A DNA stretch of 64,000 nucleotides from NCBI GenBank assembly GCA_022414725.1, contig CM039464.1:9004278-9068277 (forward strand). The letters are read 5' to 3'. Positions 12,206-24,030 of this stretch are shown piece after piece. The notes under the pieces are model-generated. The model searched no databases. It was not told the origin of the DNA and saw only the letters and a list, made by a program, of their open reading frames with translations. The stretch's first letter is position 1. Every line of letters begins with the position of its first letter. The stretch is from Microglena sp. YARC. Lineage: Eukaryota > Chlorophyta > Chlorophyceae > Chlamydomonadales > Chlamydomonadaceae. The position numbers were made by a program, and so were the translations under genes.

Positions 12206-13255
12206 TCTTTCTGGCTTTGCTTCCTAGCTGCTTGTTAACCTTCGTAACCGACTGCCCAATCAGGGACGCAAACACCTTATGAGTTGTTTTTTAATGGGGT
12301 GATGCCTGATGTGTCGTTGTTACGTGTGTTTGGATGCCCCTGCTATGTCACGTTAGTCAATGGGAAGAAAGTAACAAGCTGGAACGAAAGGGGTTATCTG
12401 ATAGACTGGTTGGGTATTCTCTGGTGAGTAAGGGTTATTTTATTTGGGTTCCTAAGTTTGCGCCGGTAGTAGAGAGTCGTGAATGTACTCTTCTATGAAC
12501 AGTTTAGCTGTAACTGTATTCCTGGGCTTCCTCCTATGAGACGGGTCGCCGTAATGTTTTTCTAGCGTCCCTGCCGCTATCAACGGACACATGCCTGAGG
12601 CTGCGGGCCATTCCTTAGATCCTTTGCTTTCCCCAATTGTTGACCCACTGTCCTGGCCATAGGATGATTCTGCGTCCCAGGTCAGGGGCTGCTGGTACTG
12701 TATTGCGTGAGAATGCACTGGGCGGGCGAGGTTCTGCAGTTCCTACGGATAAAATCTTAGCCGAATCTCAAGGGGGTCGCCAGGCCCTCCCTCTGCGTCA
12801 AATTCCGTCGGTGAAGCTCTAGGATTTACGACAATCTCAGATCATAGTGGAGCCTCTTATAGGTCCATTGTCTAATAGTCACCCTGCTCCAATCCATCTT
12901 GGATGGCTCGAAGGGGTTGGTGAGGCGCTTCTGCTCCTGCGTTCTTATAGATTAATCGGGAGCGCCGGGTGATGATGTAGCTTTGCCGATAGTCGACAGT
13001 GATGATCTTGATCATTGGTCAGGGGCTTCCGATACTGCGTATGGCGTGGGGTGTTCCGGTCGACCCAAGGCTTCGTTTGAATTAGAGGCTAAATAAGGCG
13101 CGGCCGCTGTTCAACAGGCAGTAGTTCTGGACTGAGGGGTCTTATACCGGTTCTGGCTGATATGGATGATATCCCCGGCGCTGCTCTGTACAAGTAAACT
13201 GCTTGTACGTGGGAGCATCTGTTGCCCCCTCACTGAACTAACCTATAAAGCTGCA
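12206..13255 (+). other. Copia-2 integrase-RT connector
   Basis: Short broken frames only. ACLLVNLRNRLPNQG and FFNGVMPDVSLLRVFGC fragments (12,220-12,345) resemble the integrase C-terminal region of Copia elements. The rest (12,450-13,250) has no recognisable motif. Confidence 0.5.
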
Positions 13256-13900
13256 TGCTCCTACAACCCTGACAGGGATCAATGGTTCTTGCTATGAAGG
13301 ATGAGATGGCTTCCTACATGCCATGGTACTTGGGTACTCACTCCACAGCTCGTAAGCAAAAGATCCTGTCAGGCAGGTGGTTATTTTGTGAAGAAGATTG
13401 GGGTTGATGGTTCTATACGCTTCAAGGCACGTTTTTGGTGTACGTGGCTTTCTGCACGTCCTGGGGCTGGATTTTTCATGACGTATGCATGTTCCTCTAA
13501 GCCAGGTCTTCGGGTGTCTCTGGTTGCCATCACTCATAGAAAGATGTTTGTTCGGCGCAGCTGGACATCAAAATGATTTACTGACGGCTAGTCTGGACCT
13601 TGGTCTGGACTGTACTGCGCCGCCAGCTGGGGGCTTTCATGCACCTTGGTCCTAAGGTGTTCACCCTCTGTGTGCAAGCTGTCAAGTCTCTTTATGGTTG
13701 AAGCAGGCACAGGGGCTTGGAGTAGGGATGTCAAAGGGGTTTGGTTGCACGGCTTCACTATGTGTCAAGGCTGTGAACCTGCTCTGTAATTTTAGATGGA
13801 TTTCTGATGGTGGGTGGAGCTATGTTCTGACCTATGTTGATGATTTTTTATCTGTGATTTTAAGTGAGCTGGAATAGGTATGTTGTTGCTTATCCAGCTA
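13256..13900 (+). pseudogene. Copia-2 reverse transcriptase
   Basis: RT landmarks appear in order: QWFLAMKDEM (13,281), a degenerate RWLF block (~13,375), QLDIKNDFLTASL (13,557; the first catalytic Asp, family Q-L-D-V-K-x-A-F-L), AVKSLYGLKQAQ (13,677-13,712) and TYVDDFLSV (13,829-13,855; the YVDD catalytic pair). Several frames are needed, so the copy is dead. Confidence 0.9.
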
Positions 13901-14029
13901 GGAAAGGCTGGCTGGGAGGTCAAAAGAGATGGGTGTTCGGTTAGTTCCTCTCTTTTGGACATGATGTTTACAACTTGAATTCTGAAGGCAAGGTGTGTTA
14001 GATACATTCTAGCACACTACGATTGTTGA

Positions 14030-14470
14030 TCTGGTGGAGCAGTTTTGGTCTTATGTGGCTGGCCCCCCAGGTTTGTGCCCTGGCAGTCCAGTTTCTGACG
14101 CCTGAGAATACCCTGCGTCTAATTAGCCAGTTACTCTTCCTTGTGGGTGCTTTGCTATACTGGCTACTTGCAGGCCTGGATATTTCTTTTTGCTGTGAGC
14201 TACTGTCCAGGTTTTCTGCTTCACCCTACCGTCCTCTCTGGGGGGCTGCCAAAGCGGTTTGCTTTGTATTTGGAAACATTCCACCTGGGTCTCACTTACA
14301 CACAACCTGAGTTTCTTTACTGTCTTTTTAGTGGACTCATCCTTTGCTGATGATGGGTCTGACAGGCGGTTTCAGACTGGATTTGCTGTGATAGTGGGGG
14401 GTGCGAATAGTGAACTGGATGAGCCAAGAGGCAGCTACTTGTTGCATTGCTCTAGTGAGGCTGAGTATAG
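14030..14470 (+). pseudogene. Copia-2 RNase H
   Basis: Reads a connector (GALLYWLLAGLDISF) and then VDSSFADDGSDRRFQTGF...GG and CSSEAEYS (ending 14,468). These match the Copia RNase H blocks Asp-x-D-x-A, R-S-T-x-G and S-S-x-E-A-E-Y. The domain runs into a ~24-base poly-G tract at 14,479. Confidence 0.85.
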
Positions 14471-15237
14471 CCCTGTCCAGGGGGGGGGGGGGGGGGGGGG
14501 GTAGGGTGGCGGGGCGAGGGAGGGGTGGGGGGGGGGTTTGTTTTGCTTGGTTGGGCTGGAAGGGGGGGCGGGGGGAGGGGGGGGTGTTTTTTTTGCCATG
14601 GAGGTAAATGGTTGAAGAAATTGATGGGGTGGATCTTTGGTCTTGGCTTGTGCTTTGGTTCCATTCAAGGGTGACAATTAGGGTCTCTAAGTTGGGGGCC
14701 AAAGACTGCAGCTTGCTGCCTCGCAGCAAAGCACTTGAGTTATTCATTCATACATCAAGGAGCTGGTGGAGGATGGTTCATGGATGTTGCCTATGTTAAC
14801 ACGTGGAAAACTGTGGCGCTGACCATTACCAAGCCCCTTGATCTGCTTGTGTTCTGGAGGTTTGTTCTCGCATGTTAGGTATGACCGCTTCTTCTTAGGT
14901 CATTCCTGCATTTGGTCATATTAGTTTCTTTTAGTTATCAATTCCAAAGTTTGGCATTGGTCCTATTCCGGATCGGGTTTCCCTATAAATAGTTGTTACC
15001 TTTGTTTTGATTATTTAGTTTTTCCTCTCTTTCCTAGCTTGGCAAATTGTTCTTAGAATTTTTTGCCTTGTTTTCATTCCTTCGCTACAACCCTTTTGGG
15101 TTCCATTAGTGAAGTTCTTCATCGGGATTTTTCGGAGTTCTTTGATTTTTTTTTTTTTATATATGTTAATATAGTTTTATGTCCCAGTGCATACGGTGGA
15201 GAGGTCGTATTGTTATTGTCACTGTGTCCTAGTGGAG
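14471..15237 (+). other. Poly-G tract and Copia-2 3' region
   Basis: 14,479-14,590 is a G-rich low-complexity insertion that interrupts the RNase H frame. 14,600-14,890 still resembles the RNase H C-terminus in scattered frames (LRVTIRVSKLG; EYIKELVEDGSW-like). 14,890-15,237 is T-rich non-coding sequence before the 3' LTR. Confidence 0.5.
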
Positions 15238-15609
15238 TGTCGCATGATTGGCGGTGCTCTCACGGTTTTATAACTTGGTGGACTCTTATGTACTTCCTTA
15301 GAACTTATCGCCAGACGTGTTTCTGTTGTACTGTGGTCAGCTTCCCGTGATGTGTTCATCTTCATGACACGGTGAGCAGCTTCCTGTTGACTGGTCTGGT
15401 CTCTCACTGACACAATCTGTATAGCCGGTGCCTGCTAAGAATTCCTGACTTAGGGTCTAGTCAGGTTAGACGTCGCTCTCTCCCCGCTGGTGTTCTTTGG
15501 CGTCCGCCTGGGTCCATGGTAAGCTATTTCTTTGTTTCGTGTATAGATTGGCGCGTCTGTCTCCGCTTGGCATACATTCTGTCACTCTTAGGAGTGTTTT
15601 CTGCTGTAA
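15238..15609 (+). repeat. Copia-2 3' LTR
   Basis: Direct repeat of the 5' LTR with dense indel differences. It starts at TGTCGCATGATTGG and ends within a few bases of CTGCTGTAA. The flanking sequence returns to LINE-2 minus-strand coding. Confidence 0.85.
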
Positions 15610-16777
15610 GGAGGTAGTATACAAATTCAGCTGCGGTCTGGAGTCAATATAGTGAATCAGGAGTGGTGGAAGGAGGGGTTTTGTAAAGGGGTCAGCAAGG
15701 TGTCAGGGAGGAAGCATCAGGGTGGGCAGGTGGGCTGAGAGTATTTTCAGCATGGGTCAGCACTTGGCTAGGGCCACTTAGAAGCTTGGTGTGCTTGTGT
15801 TCCGTGGAGTTAGGAAATGTCCACTCAGTGAGCCCCCAGTCCCAGATGGTAAGAAAAGGGTCTTGGTTGGAGCCAAGAGCTGAATCAGCAGGGCTGGTAG
15901 ATAGAGAAGCTGGTGAGGCTTTGGTCGTAGCTAAGGGGGTTAAGAAGTAAGATGGTGAGTAATGCCAGAGCAGCTGCTGCTTGGTAGAGAAAAGGAGAAG
16001 GTGTTGGTAGCAGCAGGAGCAGTCTGTATCTGGTGAAGGAGGGCAGCTAAGTCGTGTGTGTGTCCTCTTGGGTCGTTGGTTTCGCATTTTGGTAGGGAGT
16101 GGTGATTTTTGAAGTGGTCAATTAGTTTGTTTTGAGAGAGGTTAGTCTGTCGTTGGGAATGTTGCCAAGACAGTGAACAGTGGGGTTATAAGATATGAAA
16201 CGTTGGTGTGTTGTGTGGTTGTGGATTTGGGGTCATCCAGAGTGGTGAGGATGCCTGTTTGTATAATGTAGGCTGAGGGTGGTTGAATGTCAGTCTGTGG
16301 TGCCTGTGTGTGTGTCAATTTTCAGAAGTTTTGGTGGAACAAGGTTGTGGTTTGTCAGTCATTAAATCCTGGGAGGTGGCTCATTGGCCTTGTTGTTGAA
16401 GGTTAGTAAGGTGGGGTGTCCTTCCTAGGGTTGAGGTGTGGTGGTTAATGGGGGAGTAGTTTTTAAAAGTGTGGGTTAAATTGGTCGTATGCTGTTGTCC
16501 CAAAGTTAACAAGGTGAGACGCATTGTGAGATTGGGGTTTCAATGTATGGTGGAGGTAGTGGCGGTAAGGATGGTGCTTTGGTGGATTGCTGTTATCCAT
16601 GTTTGTGTAGGAGTTGATTATGTTCGTTGTGCATGATGGTTGGGGGCCCATTGAACGTGGAAACAGTGGAAGTGACTAGTTTGTCGTCGTTGTAGGAGCG
16701 CTTGCCGACAGCTCGTGATGTGCAGGCTTTGTATTGGGATCCGTAGGTAAGGTGGGAGCAGGCGCGCCGGTGGTGAG
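15610..16777 (-). pseudogene. LINE-2 RT to RNase H linker, left of gap
   Basis: The minus strand reads open for up to 131 codons (16,087-15,692), rich in Pro, Ser, Thr and His, with further broken frames to 16,777. Position between the RT (above 18 kb) and RNase H (below 8.5 kb) assigns it to the RT thumb or linker. Positions ~16,330-16,777 are repeated on the far side of the gap. Confidence 0.55.
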
Positions 16778-17777
16778 NNNNNNNNNNNNNNNNNNNNNNN
16801 NNNNNNNNNNNNNNNNNNNNNNNNNNNNNNNNNNNNNNNNNNNNNNNNNNNNNNNNNNNNNNNNNNNNNNNNNNNNNNNNNNNNNNNNNNNNNNNNNNNN
16901 NNNNNNNNNNNNNNNNNNNNNNNNNNNNNNNNNNNNNNNNNNNNNNNNNNNNNNNNNNNNNNNNNNNNNNNNNNNNNNNNNNNNNNNNNNNNNNNNNNNN
17001 NNNNNNNNNNNNNNNNNNNNNNNNNNNNNNNNNNNNNNNNNNNNNNNNNNNNNNNNNNNNNNNNNNNNNNNNNNNNNNNNNNNNNNNNNNNNNNNNNNNN
17101 NNNNNNNNNNNNNNNNNNNNNNNNNNNNNNNNNNNNNNNNNNNNNNNNNNNNNNNNNNNNNNNNNNNNNNNNNNNNNNNNNNNNNNNNNNNNNNNNNNNN
17201 NNNNNNNNNNNNNNNNNNNNNNNNNNNNNNNNNNNNNNNNNNNNNNNNNNNNNNNNNNNNNNNNNNNNNNNNNNNNNNNNNNNNNNNNNNNNNNNNNNNN
17301 NNNNNNNNNNNNNNNNNNNNNNNNNNNNNNNNNNNNNNNNNNNNNNNNNNNNNNNNNNNNNNNNNNNNNNNNNNNNNNNNNNNNNNNNNNNNNNNNNNNN
17401 NNNNNNNNNNNNNNNNNNNNNNNNNNNNNNNNNNNNNNNNNNNNNNNNNNNNNNNNNNNNNNNNNNNNNNNNNNNNNNNNNNNNNNNNNNNNNNNNNNNN
17501 NNNNNNNNNNNNNNNNNNNNNNNNNNNNNNNNNNNNNNNNNNNNNNNNNNNNNNNNNNNNNNNNNNNNNNNNNNNNNNNNNNNNNNNNNNNNNNNNNNNN
17601 NNNNNNNNNNNNNNNNNNNNNNNNNNNNNNNNNNNNNNNNNNNNNNNNNNNNNNNNNNNNNNNNNNNNNNNNNNNNNNNNNNNNNNNNNNNNNNNNNNNN
17701 NNNNNNNNNNNNNNNNNNNNNNNNNNNNNNNNNNNNNNNNNNNNNNNNNNNNNNNNNNNNNNNNNNNNNNNNNNNNN
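16778..17777. other. Assembly gap of exactly 1,000 N
   Basis: All N. The round length points to a placeholder. The same sequence flanks it on both sides, so the true gap may be zero or negative. Confidence 1.
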
Positions 17778-19750
17778 AAAATCTGAATCAAGGTTGGGGG
17801 TTGCTCTTAAGCATTAAACTTCCTGGGGAGGTGGCCCATTGGCCTTTGTTTTGCCCATAGGTTAGTGAGCCATGTGGGTGTCCTTCCTGGGATTGAGGTG
17901 TGTGGTTATCCGTGGAGGACTGTAGGTCTCGTTAAAAGAAATGAGAAGCGTCGTGGGATACAACGTCCGACTGCGTCATCAATAGTTGCGTGTTCCCTTA
18001 CTCCCACGTACTCAAAGTTCCAAACGAGCAAGGTCATGTCCGACTGTGGGTTCCGCACGGCTTGCGGCGTCAGGTATGGTGGAGGTAGTCGGGTAAGAGT
18101 GTGCAGCGTGCTGCTTTCCATGCGTGCTAGATGTAAAGTCGTGTCATTATGGGTGGCAGTGAACGTGGACAACGGTGGGTGAAGTTTCGCCTTGTAAGCG
18201 CGCTTGCCCGCAGCTCGTAAGAGGAGGGTCTGTACTGAGATCGTAAGTAATAGGTGAAGCGAGGCCGCGGGGCAGGTGCGCTGCGGATGATCCATGTGCC
18301 TGGCGATCCAGTCAGTGCAGGGGAGGTTTTTATATGCGCGTCAGAGTTGAGGAGGAGATGTCCGACCAGGATGAAGTAGTGGCCTGACCAGGTGCAGTCA
18401 CTAGTTGGAGCGCAGCCATGCTTGTGCCGCGTGACTTGGCTGGATTCTGGCCGTGGCCACGCCAATGTTCCTTCCAGGTCCCCAGCTCCGCCTAGTCGCA
18501 TCATAACGGGTGCGGAGTAGAGCGCTGTAATGGGTGGATAGGACTAGGAGAGGCAGGAAGTTTAACGTGCTTCGTGTTCTCAATTTCGTAGCAGCCGACC
18601 AAGTTGCCTGAAGAGTGGTCAAATGAGTTGGAGAGTGCGTTTGAGAGAGAGGTTACGTGAGAGTTCAGGATCGTGTGGTGTTTAGGTTAAGTTCTGTCTG
18701 TGTGAAGTATTGGGGGAGGAGGAGGGTCTGTGGTGGCTGATGAAGCAGTATGAGTCTCCGAAAGAGTGGGGGTGCCGCTAAACAGGTTGCGTAGAGGTAT
18801 GAGTGAGATTGTGGCAGTCGTGAAAGGAGTCCATGAGTGAAGTGATCACTAGGGGATTGCGCTCGTTGGAGAGTGGGGTAGTACGGAGTAGGAGATGATG
18901 ATGTTGAGGTGTGTTGTGTAGGGGGGTTTGTGTCTTCTTCAAGAAATATGTTGTTATGTACAGCAATTGTTTATAATGTTTCCCGAGGGCTGGAGCGGGC
19001 TAGGAAGAGATATAATTGAAGGGTTGCTTGGCTGGAGAGAGAGAAGAGGATGTAGAGATGGTCATGGTGAGAAGAGGGCCATTGAATCTCGACGCAGAGC
19101 CCTGGTGAGAATTCCCCAGTGACCTTGGCCCTCGTTCCACAACACTTAGGTACACGAGACTGGGATGAGGGCTGTTGGCAGTAATCCAGAGTATAATTCA
19201 GTGTAGAGAAAGGCACCCCTAGTCCTTTGCTCTTTATGGGAGGTGGAGTGGCTCTGTTCGGGGTAAACAAGTATATGTTATAGGAAGTCAGCAAGAGTTT
19301 AACTGTTTTTTATATAGCTGCTCTGTCAATGACATGAAATGTCGGCATAGTGAAAGGGAGCCTACTATTACATGGGGTTAATTATGTGCTCTGACAATAT
19401 ATTTGTGAATTTCGTAGACATGTGTGTGGGGGTTTGCCCATTACTATTTCTATAAGCATTTTAGTGAGGAATCACTCAATGCTCTTTGTGTGGCATATGG
19501 TTTCAATAGTAGAGTCGAAAGTGAGTTGTTCCAATTTAAGGTAAGTGAGAATAGTGAACAACCCCAAGAGTATTTATAAGCTGGTCTGGCGGCTGGTAAG
19601 GTACGCATAGGAACATTACCTTTTATTAAATGAATTTCTTTCCTAGCATCTTTGTTTAGAGATGTGTTGTATTGTGAGCTAGATGGCTTGTGAGGGTAGT
19701 TGATCTTTGTGGGAGTATAGCCCACTATCACACATATTTAGTGGGTTAAG
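17778..19750 (-). pseudogene. LINE-2 post-motif-C RT region, right of gap
   Basis: Minus-strand frames broken by many indels, with no single strong motif. 17,785-18,280 duplicates 16,330-16,777 (shared blocks include GTGTCCTTCCT, GTATGGTGGAGGTAG, CGCTTGCC and GCAGCTCGT). Assigned to LINE-2 by continuity and strand. Confidence 0.5.
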
Positions 19751-21340
19751 AGGAATGCCTGACGCAGATACTAAAAAAGTTTTGAACTTTACCACATTGG
19801 ATGCGAAGGTGCCCTGAGCTGCCGGTTAGGACGGCAAGATCGTCGTCAGCACTAACCCCCAAAGCTGCATAGTGTCGCGCTTTTTTCAATTACTCCGTGC
19901 TGGGGACGTAGAGATGCTGCTTCTGTATCCCTTCGTCCTTCCAGAAGGAAGCCATCTGTGTAGGGTTTCTAGAAAGATAATGAAGAGTTAGGGTGGGAAG
20001 AGAGGGTCCTTCCCTGGATAGTGCCCCTAGTGATGAGGATAGGGGGAGCCAGATGTATTGTTAAGTAGGGAGAATATGTTGTAGTAACAAGTTTGTGTAC
20101 AAATTCCTTTAATTGTATCTATAGTACCATGGGTATAACAAGCTCCGTGCATCATGCGAGAGTTTTTGGTAGAAATTCAGTTCAATCATAGTTTGGAAAC
20201 GCAGAGCTAAAGTCAAAGTAGGCAGCATAAAGGTCCTGGTGGCAGAGGGCAGCATCCTCAATAGTTGTGGAGTAGGGTCAAGAGTTGTCTTATAGGTACT
20301 TTGCTTTTGTCTTTTCTGAAAACCCTCTGGGGGGGACAAGGGTGCAGGCACTGGGCAAGAGGAAGAGAGTGTGTTGGTTCTATACGAGTATGGTAGTGAT
20401 CTCAGTGTTGGTAACAAGAGAGGTCCAGAGTTTGGCTACAAGCATTGTTAAGGCCTATTGGCCTGTTTAATTGTTGGGTAAGCAAGGATCTGATTTTTTG
20501 TAGTGAGCATGACTGTGTGGGAGATTTATCCCAGCAGTCTGGTGTTTCTCCCAGGATCCATACTAGCTCATGAGTTTGTGTATGGTGAGGTGCATTTCTG
20601 TGAGGAGCACATGAAGTAGTTCATTAGGTATGCCGTCTGGGCCTGTGGCTTTGTTATGTGGAGAGTTTCCTGATGCAGTCATGACTCATAGGTGGTTTGA
20701 GGAAGGAGAGATAGGTGTAAGGGGGGGCAGTGGTTTGTATCGGTAGTTGGCTGGAGTTTCAAGTGGTATTTGTCTGTGTGTGTTTCCCGCATGGAGGGGA
20801 GGCATGTCCGGGTATAATCATCTAAGATGGGTGGTGTGGGAGGTGGACATAAAGTTTTAACGCCATGTGGTTTGGTAGAACTCCAGGAGACCCTGGGTAC
20901 TGGTGCTAAGTGTGTTCGAGGATGCGTCCAGTAGGGCAGTGGTGTGTGTGTGTAGTTTTCAGGAGAGAAATATAATAACCCTGTAGTTTGTCGTGCCTGT
21001 GTGCTGAGCGGCGGCCTGAATTTCTTGATGGAAGGCAAGTTCTGCTCTCCTCCTCTTTTGCAGTGCAGCCTGCATGTGACGTAATGTTGGGAGTGTAATA
21101 TAGTACGGTTGTTGAAATATAGCCAGTTAGAGAGAGGCAGCAAAGTAGTCAGGGAGGAGAAGGTTTTGCAGGTTGTCGTTGATATTGATTTTAGTGGTAG
21201 GTAAGTAGTAAGCTGCCGTATTGAGGTTGTGCTTGCTACTCCTCAGAGCTCCATGTATAGTGTTGTGTTGTTCAAGGTGAGGGTGCTGGAATGCTGTTCG
21301 AAGTGCCTTTAATGTGTTTAAGTGATGGGAGTGGTTCAAG
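19751..21340 (-). pseudogene. LINE-2 reverse transcriptase domain
   Basis: The minus strand shows LINE RT landmarks in order: NKATGPDGIPNELLH (~20,660-20,616; fingers motif), YAAYFDFSSAFPN (~20,228-20,190; motif A, catalytic Asp), a degenerate REGPSLPTLTL block near 20,010-19,980 (family G-x-x-Q-G-x-P-L-S-P), and SADDDLAVLTG (~19,852-19,820; motif C, normally A-D-D). Frames change repeatedly. RT primes on cut target DNA and copies the element RNA. Confidence 0.8.
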
Positions 21341-22700
21341 GTTAAGAAACGTCCTGCAAGTTTTAAGCAGTTTGTCGGGCAAAAAAATGCCTGGTGTGCT
21401 AGACTTCATGGGGGCAGATGTCAGTCATGATGGAAAGAGCTTGGAGTTAGAGTGATCATGAGATGATCTGCCATGCTGTTAAGATTTTCTGGCATGGTGG
21501 CTGTGAGTTCTTGTCTAATAGATTGGATGCTGTGCAGATGTTTTATCTTTCTCCCAGTAAAGTTTGTGCTATAGTCCAGGCTTTACTTATGTTGATGTGG
21601 CTGTGTTGAAATTGATGGAGAAATTTTATTTGAGATTGCCTCTTTGGCTTTGGCCATGTCCTGTTGCTTGAGAGGGAGTTGCAGTTGGGGTGTTGGATTG
21701 TGAGGTGGTGTGTCCAGGTTGGGAGGAGGAAAGAGAGAGGAGGTAATTTGTTGTTCCAGGGTCAAGTGGTTCAAGTGTGTCTCCCATTTGGTGTGTGGTT
21801 TCCTGTCACCATGGTTGCAGGTGGAGGGTTGATGAGAATGATGTCATCTATCCTGCTGCTGTAGGAGGTGTTGTCTGAGTAAGTATGGGACGTGGAGATG
21901 GTTGGATGTGAATTGAAATATTTTATTAAGATGCTGGTAGTGAGGCTGGTCCTCCAGGTGATGGACTGTGTTGCTTCTATCAGTAAGGTAGTAAGCTGCA
22001 TTCCAGTCTCCATCCCCTGCAATATAGTGGTGAGAGGGGTTCTGGGATATGATGTAGTGGATGTGGTTCATAGATGCGGGCTCTTTTGGCAGGATCATTG
22101 CAGGGCATGTTAGACCACCTAGGATGTGAGTGATGTTGTTAATAGTTTGATGAGTGAGATGACCAGCTATGTCAGTAGGGATTTCATGTTTAATTAGGTG
22201 TGCAGTAAGAGTCTTTTGATAAGTGTGATGACTCCAGCTGAGCGGGTAACAATGTTGTCTGCATTGGTAGCTTGCTTAATGGTTTTTGCTGCTTTGTGAT
22301 GAAAGTGGTAGTCAGAGAGGTCTTGTTTGATCATATTAATTATGCCTGTATTGTTGGAGGTGAGTTTTGTTTCGGTGAGAATAGCAAAATGTCTGGCTCA
22401 TTAGTTCGAATATAGTCATGTAGAGTATTTCCCAGGATGAAAAAATGCCTCTGCAGTTGGAGGTGATAATGTTAGTGAGATAGAGTGCAGTTTGGCTGTT
22501 GTTGAACAGGATATGAAGTAGTATGAGTAATTTTAATTCGTTTCGTGGGAAGGGTTTTGGTGGTGAGTCTGGAAAGAGCAGTGTTTCTTGTGGTAGGAGG
22601 TTCTGCCCCAAAAATTCTGCATTGGCGAAACTTAGTGAAGTCAGGAAGGACAACTTTGCTAGGTATAGGGAGAGGTGTGTTGTGCATCTGGTGTGTGCCA
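21341..22700 (-). pseudogene. LINE-2 AP-endonuclease-like domain
   Basis: On the minus strand: TSNCRGIFSSW (~22,475-22,440), LTETKLTSN (~22,385-22,355; catalytic Glu), AGDGDWNAAYY (~22,020-21,988; family G-D-F/W-N-A) and SRIDDIILI (~21,857-21,828; family R-I-D-x-I/W). This is the N-terminal endonuclease of most LINEs. The expected S-D-H motif should lie near 21,780. Frameshifts divide it into at least three frames. Confidence 0.82.
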
Positions 22701-24030
22701 GAGGTGTGTGAGCGTTTTGGTAGTTAGATTATTTTTTTTGCAGGAGATGTTTTTTGTTTTTGATCTGGAGGTTCCTCATCGTCAGAGACTAAGTAAATAG
22801 TTTCTGTGGGGTCTTTTTGATTTAAATAGGGGGATCTATGGGATCTTCTTGATCTGATAGGGTGGAGTCTAGGAGATCAGAGAAAGTTAGATCTGAGGAG
22901 TTATCCTGATCTGGTAAGTTGTGATCTGTGAGTTCTGCAGGCCATGGGGAAAGTTATGTGGTCCATACTGTGGGGAGAGTCAGGATGGTTGTGAGTGGGT
23001 GTGGTGTTACTAGTAGGGGAGATCATGTCAACCGTCTCCCTAGTAGGGTGGCCTGGTGTGTGGTTAATTTCTGGTTGAAAAGGGTGTGAAAGGAAGAGGG
23101 TGATGTTTTGGTAGAGTGTAGATGTGCCCTTGAGTTTTATCCAATCTTGTGAGTGGAGAAGACTAGGGCCGTTGTGTTTCAGAGTTCATGTCCCACCACT
23201 TACCATTAATTTGCTTAATGGTTGTAGCGTGTCCATATCCACAGTTGTAGTGGAGGATGAACCTTGTGCAGCTGGGAGGAAGCCGAGATAAAAATTTGCT
23301 GTTTAGTGCTGCAGGCATAATTCCTGCAGAATAATTCTCAGATGTGTCTTCAGTTGTTGGTGTAGTAGGGGGAGGGTGGGATGGAGTATATGTTTGTGTG
23401 AGTTCCTGTGGCCAGTGAGAGAGCTAAGTGAGATTTCCTGTTAGCCAGGTAATAGTGACTAAAAGGGATTGTGTAGTTACCGGTTAGTTTGTTGAAATAG
23501 CAACGTTCTAGATCCCACTCATGTTGAGTGTAGTTAGTGACGTGTGTGTTGAGGTTTATGGAGAACTGTAGGACCTCTTTGTAGTCCAGGGCCTTGTATC
23601 CGAGGTAGGCGTTAATAGAATAAACTTGACAGTGATAGTCTATTTGGGGTTCCCAATAGCTAGAGCTGTTTACAGGAGTGGAACGAAGTCTGGAAGTAGG
23701 TCTACCTCCCCTAGGAGCTGTATCCCAGGTAGGATGAGTCAAGGTTCTAAGGTCCTGAGTACAGGATTTCCTAATAGGTTCACAGCTAGAATGCTGCTTT
23801 GCAGAGGGTTTCAGAAGAAGGAAGCTGTTCATGATTGACTTATCAATAGTGGGTGTACTCTGTACTGATGTCAATAGCTTGGTACACCCTATGATCCAAC
23901 AAGTAGCCATAAGGAGGGGGACAATCAGAAGGGTGCTATAGAAGTCTATGACTAAGAAGCAGGGGATCATAATGGGTGCACATAAAATCCCTATGGCTTC
24001 TTCCAGACCGTCTTCTTGGTCACCTCCTTC
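22701..24030 (-). pseudogene. LINE-2 ORF1 3' part / inter-ORF region
   Basis: A 227-codon minus-strand frame (24,033-23,350) has two hydrophobic stretches near its start (CAPIMIPCFLVIDF; LLIVPLLMATCWI) and no family motif; it may be a shadow of a shifted ORF1 frame. 23,340-22,790 is Asp/Ser-rich in one frame (DQDNSSDLTFSDLLDSTLSD, 22,915-22,858), as at the end of a charged ORF1. Confidence 0.4.

Larger units (their letters stand above)
8472..15609 (+). mobile_element. Copia-2 LTR retrotransposon, degenerate, nested in LINE-2
   Basis: A ~7.1 kb plus-strand element with two LTRs of ~375 bp (8,472-~8,850 and 15,238-~15,609) that share long blocks differing mostly by indels. The internal order is Gag-like region, protease, Gag-pre-integrase zinc block, integrase, reverse transcriptase, RNase H, the Ty1/Copia order. 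All domains are broken by frameshifts and stops. Minus-strand LINE-2 coding flanks it on both sides (RNase H below, RT linker above), so it inserted into LINE-2. I could not identify the 5-bp target duplication or a clear primer-binding site. Confidence 0.85.
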
